A DNA stretch of 9,763 nt from Candidatus Nanohalarchaeota archaeon (GCA_003660865.1 QMVA01000034.1:1-9763); one strand, 5' to 3'; positions 1 through 5,763 are shown, counted from the stretch's first letter. Numbers and translations are program-made. Notes: generated by a model not told the origin, from the letters alone.

Positions 1-1
1 C

Positions 2-106
2 AAATCATCTAAGAATTGGATAGTGGAACACATTACTCCTGCAATGAAAGCAGGTATTAGCGGGCGTGTCTGTGGGATAGCAGATATATTAAGTTGTCAC
101 GTATAA
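2..106 (+). pseudogene. C-terminal remnant, possibly of an insertion-sequence transposase (runs off left edge)
   Basis: An open frame enters from the left edge and ends at a TAA at 104-106, giving 34 residues. It contains TPAMKAGI followed by a hydrophobic stretch (GIADIL) near the end. Many IS transposases of the DDE type end in a similar way, with a basic-aromatic segment, then TPAMxAGI and a short leucine-rich tail. That resemblance is recalled, not searched. The sequence upstream is not in the window, so I cannot tell an intact gene end from a decayed fragment. No inverted repeat marking an element end could be established in 107-277. It could also be the end of an unrelated gene or a chance open frame. 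Confidence 0.35.
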
Positions 107-277
107 ATTGGTGGGGTACCTGGTTTTTTGGGTCAATGTCTTACACGATTAGAAAGAATCAAGTTTGTTGTAGTCTTTTGTTTTATTTCTATCTTCTGTA
201 CCTAGTTACGGCGAGAAGTATTGGTGACTTTAAGAGGCGGTCCAACAATTGTTTCATCGGGTATATGTCTTATCTTT
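107..277. other. Non-coding gap left of the 486-residue gene
   Basis: No convincing plus-strand gene was found here. On the minus strand a 26-residue frame (202-282) continues directly after the stop of the neighbouring gene in the +1 frame and reads like protein (IPDETIVGPPLK), so part of this gap may be a detached C-terminus. No poly-T terminator for the minus-strand gene is visible. Confidence 0.4.
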
Positions 278-1738
278 TTACGATATGGCTAATACGCTTA
301 AGCCAGGAGGATGTATGTAAGAAGGTTGTTTAGCGACAGCAAGGTAAACTGTATCATGAAGCAGCATATCGCCTCTTCTCAAATTGTCAATATATACTTG
401 CAACTCATCATTCATTTTACTAACGTATTTCGCGGTTGTAAGACTGTCCTCTTTTGTGATAAGTCCTGGTCCAAATCCATAGACTTCGTAAACACCTGCC
501 TTTATGAAATCAAACAGAGGATTTGCACCTTTTACATCGGCATCGAGAGGAGATGCAATACAATCGTCAAAAGAACCATCCTGTGCTTGAGAAAAGTAAC
601 CAGGAACCGTACCTTGTTGGTCTCCAAATCGTTCCATAAGTGCAGGATACTGTTCTATAGGGAGCGAAGACTGAAAAATTTTCCTAATAACCGGATGGTC
701 TACCATAATCTCTATAAATCTGTTAGCAGGTCTGTTGAAGCTTTCTATAATTTGAACAGGAATACTTTTATCTCCTACAACAGCGTCAAGTGTCACCACA
801 ACATCTGTTGCACAGTAATTAATTGCTCCAGTTCCGTCTGTATAGGTCATGTATTCTCCATCTTTCGTTCTAGATGGCTCTGCATGTGTGACATTTATGT
901 TTTCTAATATTGCTTTTTTACCATAAATGGATTCGGCCATTCTTATGATCGGCACAGGCTCGTGGATTCCTTTTTCCCACAAAGGATTTGCTCTTGCTTT
1001 TATTATGGCTTTATTTATACCACCAGAATTCTCCAAATTCACTTGTGTATCTGAGCGAACAACATAGATCATCTCGGGTTTGATGCCATAGAGGTCCATA
1101 TATTCTACTGTTTTTCCTTTCACAGGGTCCAATATTTCAATTAAATTTTCATGAAGTCCTACACCTAATTCTTCTGCTCTATCAAAGGCGCGTTTAGTGG
1201 TTTCGTAAGCCAAGGTCATTGGTGTTTCTACAAGGAGGACTGGGTTTTTGTCGCTGTCTCTATAAGTTTCCACATATTGTAAGAATGCGTCAATAAATGG
1301 ATAATGACCATCTCTGCCGATTGAGGTATCTACAGTACCTGTAGAGATGTAACATAGGTCTGTCGGATCTAGTATTTTGAAGAGTTCCTCATCAAATTCA
1401 TGTGTCAATGTGTTGGGATCAAACAAAGTTATGTGATCGTTAATATTATAATCATTTACTTTAACTTTTACACCTTTTTCGGTTAGTTCTCTTATGGTAT
1501 CTTTAATAGATGGTGCACCAACACCCCTTATATCTTTCCATTCCTCAAATTCCCCGTCAATATTTCTGCCATCCAGATGAAGTTCATTTAGTGGAATTTC
1601 GCCACTATCATATCCTGTTTTTGTAACATTTGCTATAACTCTCGCCCATCTGCCGCTGTGCATTGTAGTTCCATCGACATTTCTTGGACCTCCAAATCCA
1701 ATAATTCTCATATTCAGATCAGATGTATCTTCAGTCAT
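278..1738 (-). CDS. Unrecognised 486-residue soluble protein, possibly Rossmann-like
   Basis: I do not recognise this protein. The frame is long, open and clearly coding. The N-terminus has a hydrophobic strand and a glycine-rich turn (RIIGFGG, residues 11-17), and later strands such as DLCYIST and PVLLVETP end in polar or small residues. This loosely recalls a nucleotide-binding Rossmann fold with a helical C-terminal half, as in polyol dehydrogenases, but no diagnostic motif was found and the idea is weak. There is no signal peptide and no membrane segment. The first ATG is preferred because AAGGTGGTC lies 7 bases before it (1746-1753 on the plus strand). The next Met, residue 10, has no such site. 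The gene is divergent from the radical SAM gene. Its plus strand lacks the G/T bias of the core genes, suggesting later acquisition. The C-terminus may be cut short by a frameshift (see 202-282). Confidence 0.75.
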   Translation of the reverse strand: MTEDTSDLNMRIIGFGGPRNVDGTTMHSGRWARVIANVTKTGYDSGEIPLNELHLDGRNIDGEFEEWKDIRGVGAPSIKDTIRELTEKGVKVKVNDYNINDHITLFDPNTLTHEFDEELFKILDPTDLCYISTGTVDTSIGRDGHYPFIDAFLQYVETYRDSDKNPVLLVETPMTLAYETTKRAFDRAEELGVGLHENLIEILDPVKGKTVEYMDLYGIKPEMIYVVRSDTQVNLENSGGINKAIIKARANPLWEKGIHEPVPIIRMAESIYGKKAILENINVTHAEPSRTKDGEYMTYTDGTGAINYCATDVVVTLDAVVGDKSIPVQIIESFNRPANRFIEIMVDHPVIRKIFQSSLPIEQYPALMERFGDQQGTVPGYFSQAQDGSFDDCIASPLDADVKGANPLFDFIKAGVYEVYGFGPGLITKEDSLTTAKYVSKMNDELQVYIDNLRRGDMLLHDTVYLAVAKQPSYIHPPGLSVLAIS

Positions 1739-1745
1739 GTTTGAC

Positions 1746-1753
1746 CACCTTGA
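1746..1753 (-). promoter_or_regulatory. Ribosome binding site of the 486-residue gene
   Basis: Read on the minus strand this is AAGGTGGTC-like, close to the archaeal consensus GGAGGTGATC, and it sits 7 bases before the ATG at 1738. It decides for the first of the two possible Met starts. Confidence 0.5.
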
Positions 1754-1816
1754 ATATCAATAGTTTAAATCATAATGAAAGGGAAAGATATTCGCAAGAT
1801 TATAATTTAATGCACG

Positions 1817-1825
1817 ATATTTAAA
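1817..1825 (-). promoter_or_regulatory. Candidate TATA box for the 486-residue gene
   Basis: Minus strand TTTAAATAT. Transcription would begin near 1795, giving a leader of about 55 bases. A second AT-rich stretch at 1796-1811 could serve instead. The site lies in the 146-base divergent region shared with the radical SAM gene. Confidence 0.4.
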
Positions 1826-1868
1826 TGTGTTACTCTTTATTAGAGGTGTTTTGTCGAAGAGTGCGTTT

Positions 1869-1879
1869 TCTATAATATA
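1869..1879 (+). promoter_or_regulatory. Candidate TATA box for the radical SAM gene
   Basis: The sequence TCTATAATATA predicts an RNA start near 1897-1902. That is downstream of the upstream TTG (1885) and GTG (1891) codons of this frame, so it argues for the internal ATG at 1957 as the true start. Confidence 0.45.
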
Positions 1880-1956
1880 GACCATTGAATGTGAATACTC
1901 GTTTACGCTGCGGATATCAGCCAAACATTTATGAAAGTAGGAGTGTATTGTTTTTT

Positions 1957-2997
1957 ATGCGCTCTATAAAAACAAGCTATGCACAGTCGAAGTATATTGG
2001 CAGGCTGCCTAAGGGGTGCGTGCAGTGCATGAGAGGAAGGAAGCTTGTTCTTTTTGTTACGGGGGTTTGCCATCATTCGTGCTATTATTGCCCGCTTTCT
2101 TCTAAGCGCAAGAATGTGGATAAGACATGGGCTAATGAGGCGCTGGTTTCTTCTGATGAGGATGTTGTGCGTGAGGCGCGGCTGTGCTCTTCAAGAGGTG
2201 TTGGGGTTACGGGAGGTGAGCCGCTTGCGCGGTTTGATAGGACGATTAAGTATATCAGGCTGTTGAAAAGGGCGTTTGGAGCTAAGTTTCATGTTCATCT
2301 TTATACTTCGGGGGATGTTCTTAGTGATAAGATGCTAAGAGAACTTGAGGATGCGGGGCTTGATGAGCTGCGGCTGCATCTTCGGGAGGATTTGTCTTTG
2401 ATTGATAAGTGTCTTGGGCATAAGTTTGATGTCGGGGCGGAGGTGCCGGTTGTGCCTGGGAAGGAAGAGAAGCTTAAGGAGTTAATCCTGTATCTTGAGA
2501 AGGTCGGGGCTAAGTTTCTTAACCTGAATGAGCTTGAGATGTCTGAGTTGAATTTTTCACGGATGACCAAAAGAGGGCTTTTGAGTAATGAGGATGTGTT
2601 TAATACTGTTAGGGGGAGCTATGATGCGGGACTTGCGCTGCTTGAGTTTGCGCGCAGGAATACTGATAAATTAAGTGTTCATTTTTGCACGTCCTGTGTG
2701 AAGAATGTTTACCAGTACCAGAACAGGCTTAGGCTTCGGGCTAAGAGTATACTTAAGGGGTTTGAGAGGAGTGTGGATTATTGCATGATTGAGAAGGGGG
2801 TTGTTGAGGGGGATTTCGGGAAGATTATTTCTGAGCTTCGGCTAACGGAGAGTGAGTTTTTTATTAACAGGGATGAGATGCGAGTTGAGATGTCGGTCAA
2901 GAATGCGCGGAGGGCTAAGGGACTTGGGTATAAGTGCGCGGTTGTGAAGGTTATGCCAACATCGGATTCGTTTGATTTTGAGAAAGAAGTGTTGTGA
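1957..2997 (+). CDS. Radical SAM protein, COG2108-like (related to pyruvate formate-lyase activating enzyme)
   Basis: This 346-residue protein has the radical SAM cluster motif CxxxCxxC at C38, C42 and C45, which would hold a 4Fe-4S cluster that cleaves S-adenosylmethionine. The SAM-binding GGEP lies at 86-89. Two extra cysteine pairs flank the core, CVQC (21-24) and CTSC (244-247), and could bind an auxiliary metal. The C-terminal segment ending in MPTSDSFDFE resembles the tail of an uncharacterised archaeal family related to pyruvate formate-lyase activases; its substrate is unknown to me. The frame is open upstream to a TTG at 1885. I chose ATG 1957 because AGGAG lies at 1939-1943 and because the TATA box at 1869 would start RNA after the earlier codons. 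An in-frame TTG at 1948, closer to that site, is a second option. A T-run follows at 3104-3108. Codon use (GAG, AAG, CTT, GGG) matches the helicase gene, so it looks native. Confidence 0.85.
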   Translation: MRSIKTSYAQSKYIGRLPKGCVQCMRGRKLVLFVTGVCHHSCYYCPLSSKRKNVDKTWANEALVSSDEDVVREARLCSSRGVGVTGGEPLARFDRTIKYIRLLKRAFGAKFHVHLYTSGDVLSDKMLRELEDAGLDELRLHLREDLSLIDKCLGHKFDVGAEVPVVPGKEEKLKELILYLEKVGAKFLNLNELEMSELNFSRMTKRGLLSNEDVFNTVRGSYDAGLALLEFARRNTDKLSVHFCTSCVKNVYQYQNRLRLRAKSILKGFERSVDYCMIEKGVVEGDFGKIISELRLTESEFFINRDEMRVEMSVKNARRAKGLGYKCAVVKVMPTSDSFDFEKEVL

Positions 2998-3144
2998 AAG
3001 AATGGGCTCATCAGCTACTCCAATAATCATCAGGTACTTCATATTGGGACGGCATAATCATCGCCCAAGTGTATAGAAGAGGGTAATGTTTTAATAGTTT
3101 CTGTTTTTGCGCTGTTGGAATTATTGTTTTGTTTCATTTTTGGT

Positions 3145-3174
3145 ACACATGTTCTATTTTTGGAACATTTGTGT
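3145..3174. repeat. Imperfect inverted repeat, possible operator
   Basis: ACACATGTTC (3145-3154) faces GAACATTTGTGT (3163-3174). The arms match apart from a two-base bulge. The repeat ends 17 bases before the TATA-like box at 3192-3200, a position where archaeal activators or repressors often bind. A regulatory role is inferred only. Confidence 0.35.
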
Positions 3175-3191
3175 TATTGCAGGGATGTTAG

Positions 3192-3200
3192 TTATATAAA
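3192..3200 (+). promoter_or_regulatory. TATA-like box, upstream candidate promoter
   Basis: TTATATAAA would start RNA near 3220. No gene begins there, so it may be a second promoter for the membrane protein gene or for a small RNA I cannot delimit. Confidence 0.3.
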
Positions 3201-3282
3201 TGCGGAGTGCTAAAAATATTCTGTGGTTTTATCTAATCGAGTAATTTCTTGTTGATCATTTATAAATAAATTAATTGCTCTA

Positions 3283-3293
3283 CTATATATAAG
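3283..3293 (+). promoter_or_regulatory. TATA box for the membrane protein gene
   Basis: CTATATATAAG closely resembles the TATA boxes at 4434 and 4869. It predicts an RNA start near 3310 and a leader of about 125 bases before the ATG at 3438, long for this window, where other genes appear to be leaderless. Confidence 0.5.
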
Positions 3294-3424
3294 TGTATGC
3301 TGTGCCGGGGATTTGCAAAATTTTTCCGTGATGATATGGGTATCCAATAATCATTATTCCCTGTGTTGATACAGATAGATGTGTGTGTTTTGTTTCATGA
3401 AATATCTGGTTTGAATTAATGATG

Positions 3425-3430
3425 TAGGAG
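3425..3430 (+). promoter_or_regulatory. Ribosome binding site of the membrane protein gene
   Basis: TAGGAG lies 7 bases before the ATG at 3438 and supports that start. Confidence 0.6.
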
Positions 3431-3437
3431 ATATAGT

Positions 3438-4289
3438 ATGATTCGGGATGTTTTTTCTGAGGTCTGGCATGTTTTTCTGTGTTCACTTAAGGTATATAAG
3501 AATAGCGGTCGGAAGCTTGTTTTGCCTGTTTTGCTTATAGGGATTGTTTCTGTTTTTTCGGATGTGTTTTTGAGTGAGGATGTAGGACTTATAATTATGG
3601 TTCCGTTGATGGTGCTTTTTCTTGCGGGTTTTGCGGTTGCGCGGAATGTCATTAAGTCTGTTGCTCTTGGGAGTTATTCTCCTGAGATGAAGAGGGTTTT
3701 GTCTGCGTATAAGGGGAGTAATGTCAAGGTTGTGCTTGCGGATGTTTTTGTGTTCGGGGTGTCTGTTGTTTTGTTTTCTGTTGCGGGGACTTTTGTGATT
3801 TTTGAGTATATCCGCGGGGGGATGTCCCGTGAGGTTGCTGCGCAGGTGCTTGGGTTTTTGATGATGTTTGTTCTTGTGTTTGTGACGTATGCCCAGAAGT
3901 ATGCTAATGTGGCTATTTTGGTTCATGGGGCCAGGAATTTTTTGTGCGGGATTTATCTTGGGCTGCAGAATCTTTTTTCTTATTGGCGGTTTACTAGTGT
4001 GCTTATTTTTTTGCAAAGTGCGCTTCTTTGCCCTATGTTTTTGGTTGTGATGAAGGTGACTGTGGTGATCAAGGTGCTTGCGGGGGCATATACTGTGCTT
4101 GTGATGCCGGCGTTTGTTATTCCTACTGCGCTTTTGATTGCCAGGAGGAAGGATGAGGAGAGGGGCTCTGTGGTTTTTGGAGGGGTTGTTGTTTTTCTGG
4201 TGTTTGTTTTTGTTGCGTTTGGTTATTCTGTTTTTTTCGGGGAGATTTTTTCAGGTGAGATGGAGAGGGTTTTCAGTTCTTTGAAATGA
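3438..4289 (+). CDS. Multi-pass membrane protein of unknown function
   Basis: This 283-residue protein has about seven strongly hydrophobic segments, roughly at residues 27-45, 49-67, 96-124, 134-152, 185-205, 207-235 and 245-268, so it should be an integral membrane protein. There is no cleavable signal peptide: the first 26 residues are amphipathic and contain aromatic and basic residues. The loop after segment 2 (72-95) and the loop at 236-243 (ARRKDEERG) are charged. No transporter or enzyme motif was recognised. A start at 3438 is supported by TAGGAG 7 bases upstream. Codon use (GTT, TTG, GGG, AAG, GAG) matches the helicase and radical SAM genes. A T-run at 4378-4384 probably ends the transcript. 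The T-rich coding strand partly reflects hydrophobic codons, so it says less about origin than in the other genes. Confidence 0.8.
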   Translation: MIRDVFSEVWHVFLCSLKVYKNSGRKLVLPVLLIGIVSVFSDVFLSEDVGLIIMVPLMVLFLAGFAVARNVIKSVALGSYSPEMKRVLSAYKGSNVKVVLADVFVFGVSVVLFSVAGTFVIFEYIRGGMSREVAAQVLGFLMMFVLVFVTYAQKYANVAILVHGARNFLCGIYLGLQNLFSYWRFTSVLIFLQSALLCPMFLVVMKVTVVIKVLAGAYTVLVMPAFVIPTALLIARRKDEERGSVVFGGVVVFLVFVFVAFGYSVFFGEIFSGEMERVFSSLK

Positions 4290-4377
4290 GTGGTCGCAGG
4301 CAGGTATATGGTGTTGTTATTTGGTTGTGGTTGTATCTATATGTGGATAATTATTGTTTTTTGAATTATATATTTGG

Positions 4378-4384
4378 TTTTTTT
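4378..4384 (+). terminator. T-run, probable terminator of the membrane protein transcript
   Basis: Seven T in a row about 90 bases after the stop codon, preceded by another T6 near 4347-4352. Archaeal RNA polymerase commonly stops at such runs without a hairpin. Confidence 0.45.
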
Positions 4385-4433
4385 AGGATTATGTATTATG
4401 TATGCAAAAGTTGGTTCTTAGATATGGGGGAAG

Positions 4434-4441
4434 TATATATA
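4434..4441 (+). promoter_or_regulatory. TATA box of structured RNA copy 1
   Basis: TATATATA, preceded by purine-rich GGGGGAAG that could act as a BRE. It lies 25 bases before the motif GTAGTATAAC (4459-4468), which is also present in copy 2 at the same distance and probably contains the RNA start. Confidence 0.65.
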
Positions 4442-4473
4442 GGCTGAGGACTATAAATGTAGTATAACCTTGT

Positions 4474-4493
4474 GTAATACAATGTAATACAAT
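4474..4493 (+). repeat. Exact tandem 10-base repeat at the 5' end of RNA copy 1
   Basis: GTAATACAAT occurs twice without a gap. It lies between the predicted RNA start and the outer stem, so it should be single-stranded in the RNA and could be a binding or base-pairing site. The junctions create ATGTAA and ATGTGA, each a start codon followed at once by a stop. Confidence 0.8.
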
Positions 4494-4630
4494 GTGAGAG
4501 GTGATGCCCACTACTAAACGAGAAATTTAAAACTAAAGGGTCCGGGTGACTATTGTACTATGTCCGTGGAACAAATTCCACTTGCTGATTGGTTGATGGT
4601 CAAAAGCACCCGGATTCATATATTCACCTC

Positions 4631-4635
4631 TTTTT
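4631..4635 (+). terminator. T-run ending RNA copy 1
   Basis: TTTTT directly follows the 3' arm of the outer stem, so the stem plus T-run also resembles a hairpin-assisted terminator. Confidence 0.55.
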
Positions 4636-4868
4636 CTTTAGTGTTGTTAGTTAGTGTGTGGTTTGTGGTTGTTGTGTTGAGTTTCTGTGGAGGTTTCTGC
4701 TAGTTTTAGAGTTGAGAGTTGAGTGTGGTTTTCGGTGTGTGTCTCTTGTTAGTATTTTATAGTAGTTGTGGTTTATAGTTGTGTTTTTCTTATTATTGAA
4801 TTAGTTATGCGTTTTTTTGTTTATTTTGTATTTGTAATGTGTAAATTGTGTTGGAATAGTAGGTTAAG

Positions 4869-4876
4869 TATATATA
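4869..4876 (+). promoter_or_regulatory. TATA box of structured RNA copy 2
   Basis: TATATATA within TTAAGTATATATAGAG, 435 bases after the equivalent box of copy 1 and 26 bases before GTAGTACAAC (4895-4904). The shared AAGTATATATAG context shows the promoter was duplicated with the RNA. Confidence 0.65.
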
Positions 4877-4904
4877 GAGCTGCGATAATAAGAAGTAGTA
4901 CAAC

Positions 4905-4924
4905 GTAATACAATGTAATACACT
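4905..4924 (+). repeat. Tandem 10-base repeat at the 5' end of RNA copy 2
   Basis: GTAATACAAT followed by GTAATACACT, one mismatch. It sits at the same place relative to the TATA box and outer stem as the repeat in copy 1, so the repeat predates the duplication. Confidence 0.75.
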
Positions 4925-5068
4925 GGAGAGGTGATAGATACTATATAAAAATATAATGAAAGTAAAAAAAAGATGGACCCGGGATGTGAGAGTGTGATGC
5001 CCGTGGAGCTAATCCACACTGGAATTTGACTGATTGCGCCAACTCGCCCGGGTCCGGAATATCATCTG

Positions 5069-5075
5069 TTTTTTT
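5069..5075 (+). terminator. T-run ending RNA copy 2
   Basis: Seven T after the outer stem, followed by GG and six more T (5078-5083). Confidence 0.55.
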
Positions 5076-5158
5076 GGTTTTTTGCGGGTTTATTCTTAAG
5101 GAAGCGTGGTTTCTGTGGGTTCTTCTGTTTTGCGTGTGCGCAAGTTTGTTTATTATTA

Positions 5159-5740
5159 TTATAATTTTACTGTGAGTTCGCGGATGCGCTCATGAATCTC
5201 GTATTTGGGTTTTGTGCCGTCGAGGATTATTATGTCTAGCGGGAGATTTTCTTTGAGTGAGAGATATGAGTGACGTAGTTTGCGCTGGAAGTCCTCGTTT
5301 TCGAATATGACTTTTGTCTTTCCGCGACGTTTCGTGAATTCTTCGGGGGGGATGTCGAGGAGGAATACTATGTCGGGTTTTTCTACGTAGCGGTTGAGCT
5401 CTTTTATCCAATCGTATCTACAGCCCTGAAGGGGCTGGTATGCGAGGGATGAGAGATATGAGCGGTCGGCGATTATGTAATCGTATTTTTCTTTTGCGTA
5501 TTTGAGGTTCTGGTCGTAGGATAGCATGCGGTCGAGTGCGAATGCGAGGGCGGTTGTCTCGGGGCGGGATGCGGTTGATTTTATCATCTGCTGGATGTGT
5601 TTGCCGATGGGGCTTTGCGAGGGCTCTATGTTGTGGTAGACTTTGAATTTGTGGTTTTTCAGGAAGTCTATGAGGAGTTTTGCCTGGGTGGTCTTGCCTG
5701 AGCCGTCCATGCCTTCGATTACGATGTATGGTGCTGTCAT
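5159..5740 (-). CDS. tmk: Thymidylate kinase (dTMP kinase)
   Basis: This enzyme phosphorylates dTMP to dTDP with ATP, a step needed for dTTP supply. The 193-residue length is normal for the family. Visible motifs are the P-loop GMDGSGKT (residues 10-17), the EP of the nucleotide site (39-40, EPSQSPIG, a form common in archaeal members), FALDR (67-71), DRS (92-94) and an arginine-rich lid (TKRRGK, 136-141) followed by FEN. The start is an ATG about 26 bases after an AT-rich box at 5764-5773 with no ribosome binding site between them, so the mRNA is probably leaderless. It is a single gene, convergent with the small RNA units and followed upstream on the same strand by the 217-residue gene. The plus strand over it is rich in G and T, as over the other core genes even though this gene points the other way, so it looks native. 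Confidence 0.92.
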   Translation of the reverse strand: MTAPYIVIEGMDGSGKTTQAKLLIDFLKNHKFKVYHNIEPSQSPIGKHIQQMIKSTASRPETTALAFALDRMLSYDQNLKYAKEKYDYIIADRSYLSSLAYQPLQGCRYDWIKELNRYVEKPDIVFLLDIPPEEFTKRRGKTKVIFENEDFQRKLRHSYLSLKENLPLDIIILDGTKPKYEIHERIRELTVKL

Positions 5741-5763
5741 GGGTATGTTTTTGGTTTTTGGTG

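Larger units (their letters stand above)
2998..3437. other. 440-base non-coding gap with two candidate promoters
   Basis: No gene is supported here. In order it holds a short T-run (3104-3108) that may end the radical SAM transcript, an imperfect inverted repeat (3145-3174), a TATA-like TTATATAAA (3192-3200), a stronger TATA box (3283-3293), a leader of about 125 bases with small hairpins, and the ribosome binding site of the membrane protein gene (3425-3430). A 12-base direct repeat, TCCAATAATCAT, occurs at 3019-3030 and 3343-3354; it may be chance. Confidence 0.6.
4459..4635 (+). ncRNA. Structured small RNA, copy 1 (unrecognised family)
   Basis: An RNA of about 175 bases is predicted from the TATA box at 4434 and the T-run at 4631-4635. 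In order it has GTAGTATAAC at the 5' end and an exact tandem repeat of GTAATACAAT (4474-4493). An outer stem pairs GAGGTGA (4498-4504) with TCACCTC (4624-4630). An inner stem of 11 pairs joins 4538-4548 and 4607-4617, with two G-U pairs. An apical hairpin pairs GTGGAA (4566-4571) with TTCCAC (4576-4581), and CTGATTG follows at 4585-4591. Copy 2 keeps every element although the inner stem sequence differs, which is strong evidence for a conserved fold. It does not match tRNA, 5S, SRP or RNase P RNA, or a standard C/D or H/ACA guide, as far as I can see. The function is unknown. The 5' arm of the outer stem looks like a ribosome binding site and the 3' arm like the 16S rRNA tail. Confidence 0.7.
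4895..5075 (+). ncRNA. Structured small RNA, copy 2 (unrecognised family)
   Basis: This is a second, diverged version of the RNA at 4459-4635, predicted at about 180 bases. It keeps GTAGTACAAC at the 5' end, the tandem GTAATACAAT / GTAATACACT repeat (4905-4924) and GAGAGGTGAT at the start of the outer stem. The outer stem pairs 4929-4936 with 5060-5067, including one G-U. The inner stem is nine perfect pairs, GGACCCGGG (4975-4983) with CCCGGGTCC (5047-5055), where copy 1 has a different sequence that also pairs. The apical hairpin GTGGA-GCTAA-TCCAC (5003-5017) and the following CTGATTG (5030-5036) are the best conserved internal blocks. The inner stem spans 81 bases here and 80 in copy 1. A T-run ends the unit. 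A 13-residue open frame from 4956 is not kept in copy 1, so I treat the RNA as non-coding. The function is unknown. Confidence 0.7.
4290..5158. other. 870-base non-coding region carrying two tandem small RNA genes
   Basis: No gene-length open frame was found on either strand. The plus strand is rich in G and T and poor in C throughout the spacers (4290-4430, 4640-4860, 5084-5158), while the two RNA units are more balanced. A 7-base tandem repeat GAGTTGA sits at 4709-4722. The spacer at 4640-4860 otherwise shows nothing I can name. A small perfect hairpin TTGCG-TGTG-CGCAA lies at 5130-5143, beyond the thymidylate kinase stop. Confidence 0.6.

Noticed and set aside
94..333. 79-residue plus-strand open frame
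   Set aside because: No ribosome binding site, low-complexity aromatic-rich content and partial overlap with the 486-residue gene on the other strand. It is more likely a chance frame.
3019..3354. 12-base direct repeat TCCAATAATCAT as an attachment or insertion site
   Set aside because: Nothing resembling an inserted element lies between the copies and the composition does not change. It is probably chance in AT-rich DNA.
3328..3380. C/D box guide RNA suggested by GTGATGA at 3328-3334
   Set aside because: The C-box match is good but there is no CTGA D box in the following 100 bases and no paired C'/D' arrangement.
4541..4620. tRNA or RNase P RNA resemblance (TCCGGGTGACT and similar)
   Set aside because: No T-arm, anticodon arm or acceptor layout. 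The RNase P-like string is not kept in copy 2.
4474..4924. CRISPR array suggested by repeated 10-base units
   Set aside because: Repeats are too short, directly adjacent and found in pairs only, with no regular unique spacers.
4503..4997. Short open frames after GAGAGGTGAT in the RNA units (8 residues from 4503, 13 residues from 4956)
   Set aside because: The frames differ in position, length and sequence between the copies, while RNA pairing is kept, so coding is unlikely.
4585..5036. Hammerhead ribozyme or C/D RNA core suggested by CTGATTG in both RNA copies
   Set aside because: The hammerhead core needs CTGANGA and a GAAA block, which are absent. For C/D RNAs the C box is imperfect in copy 2 (GTGATGC) and missing in copy 1, and the size is far above archaeal guides.
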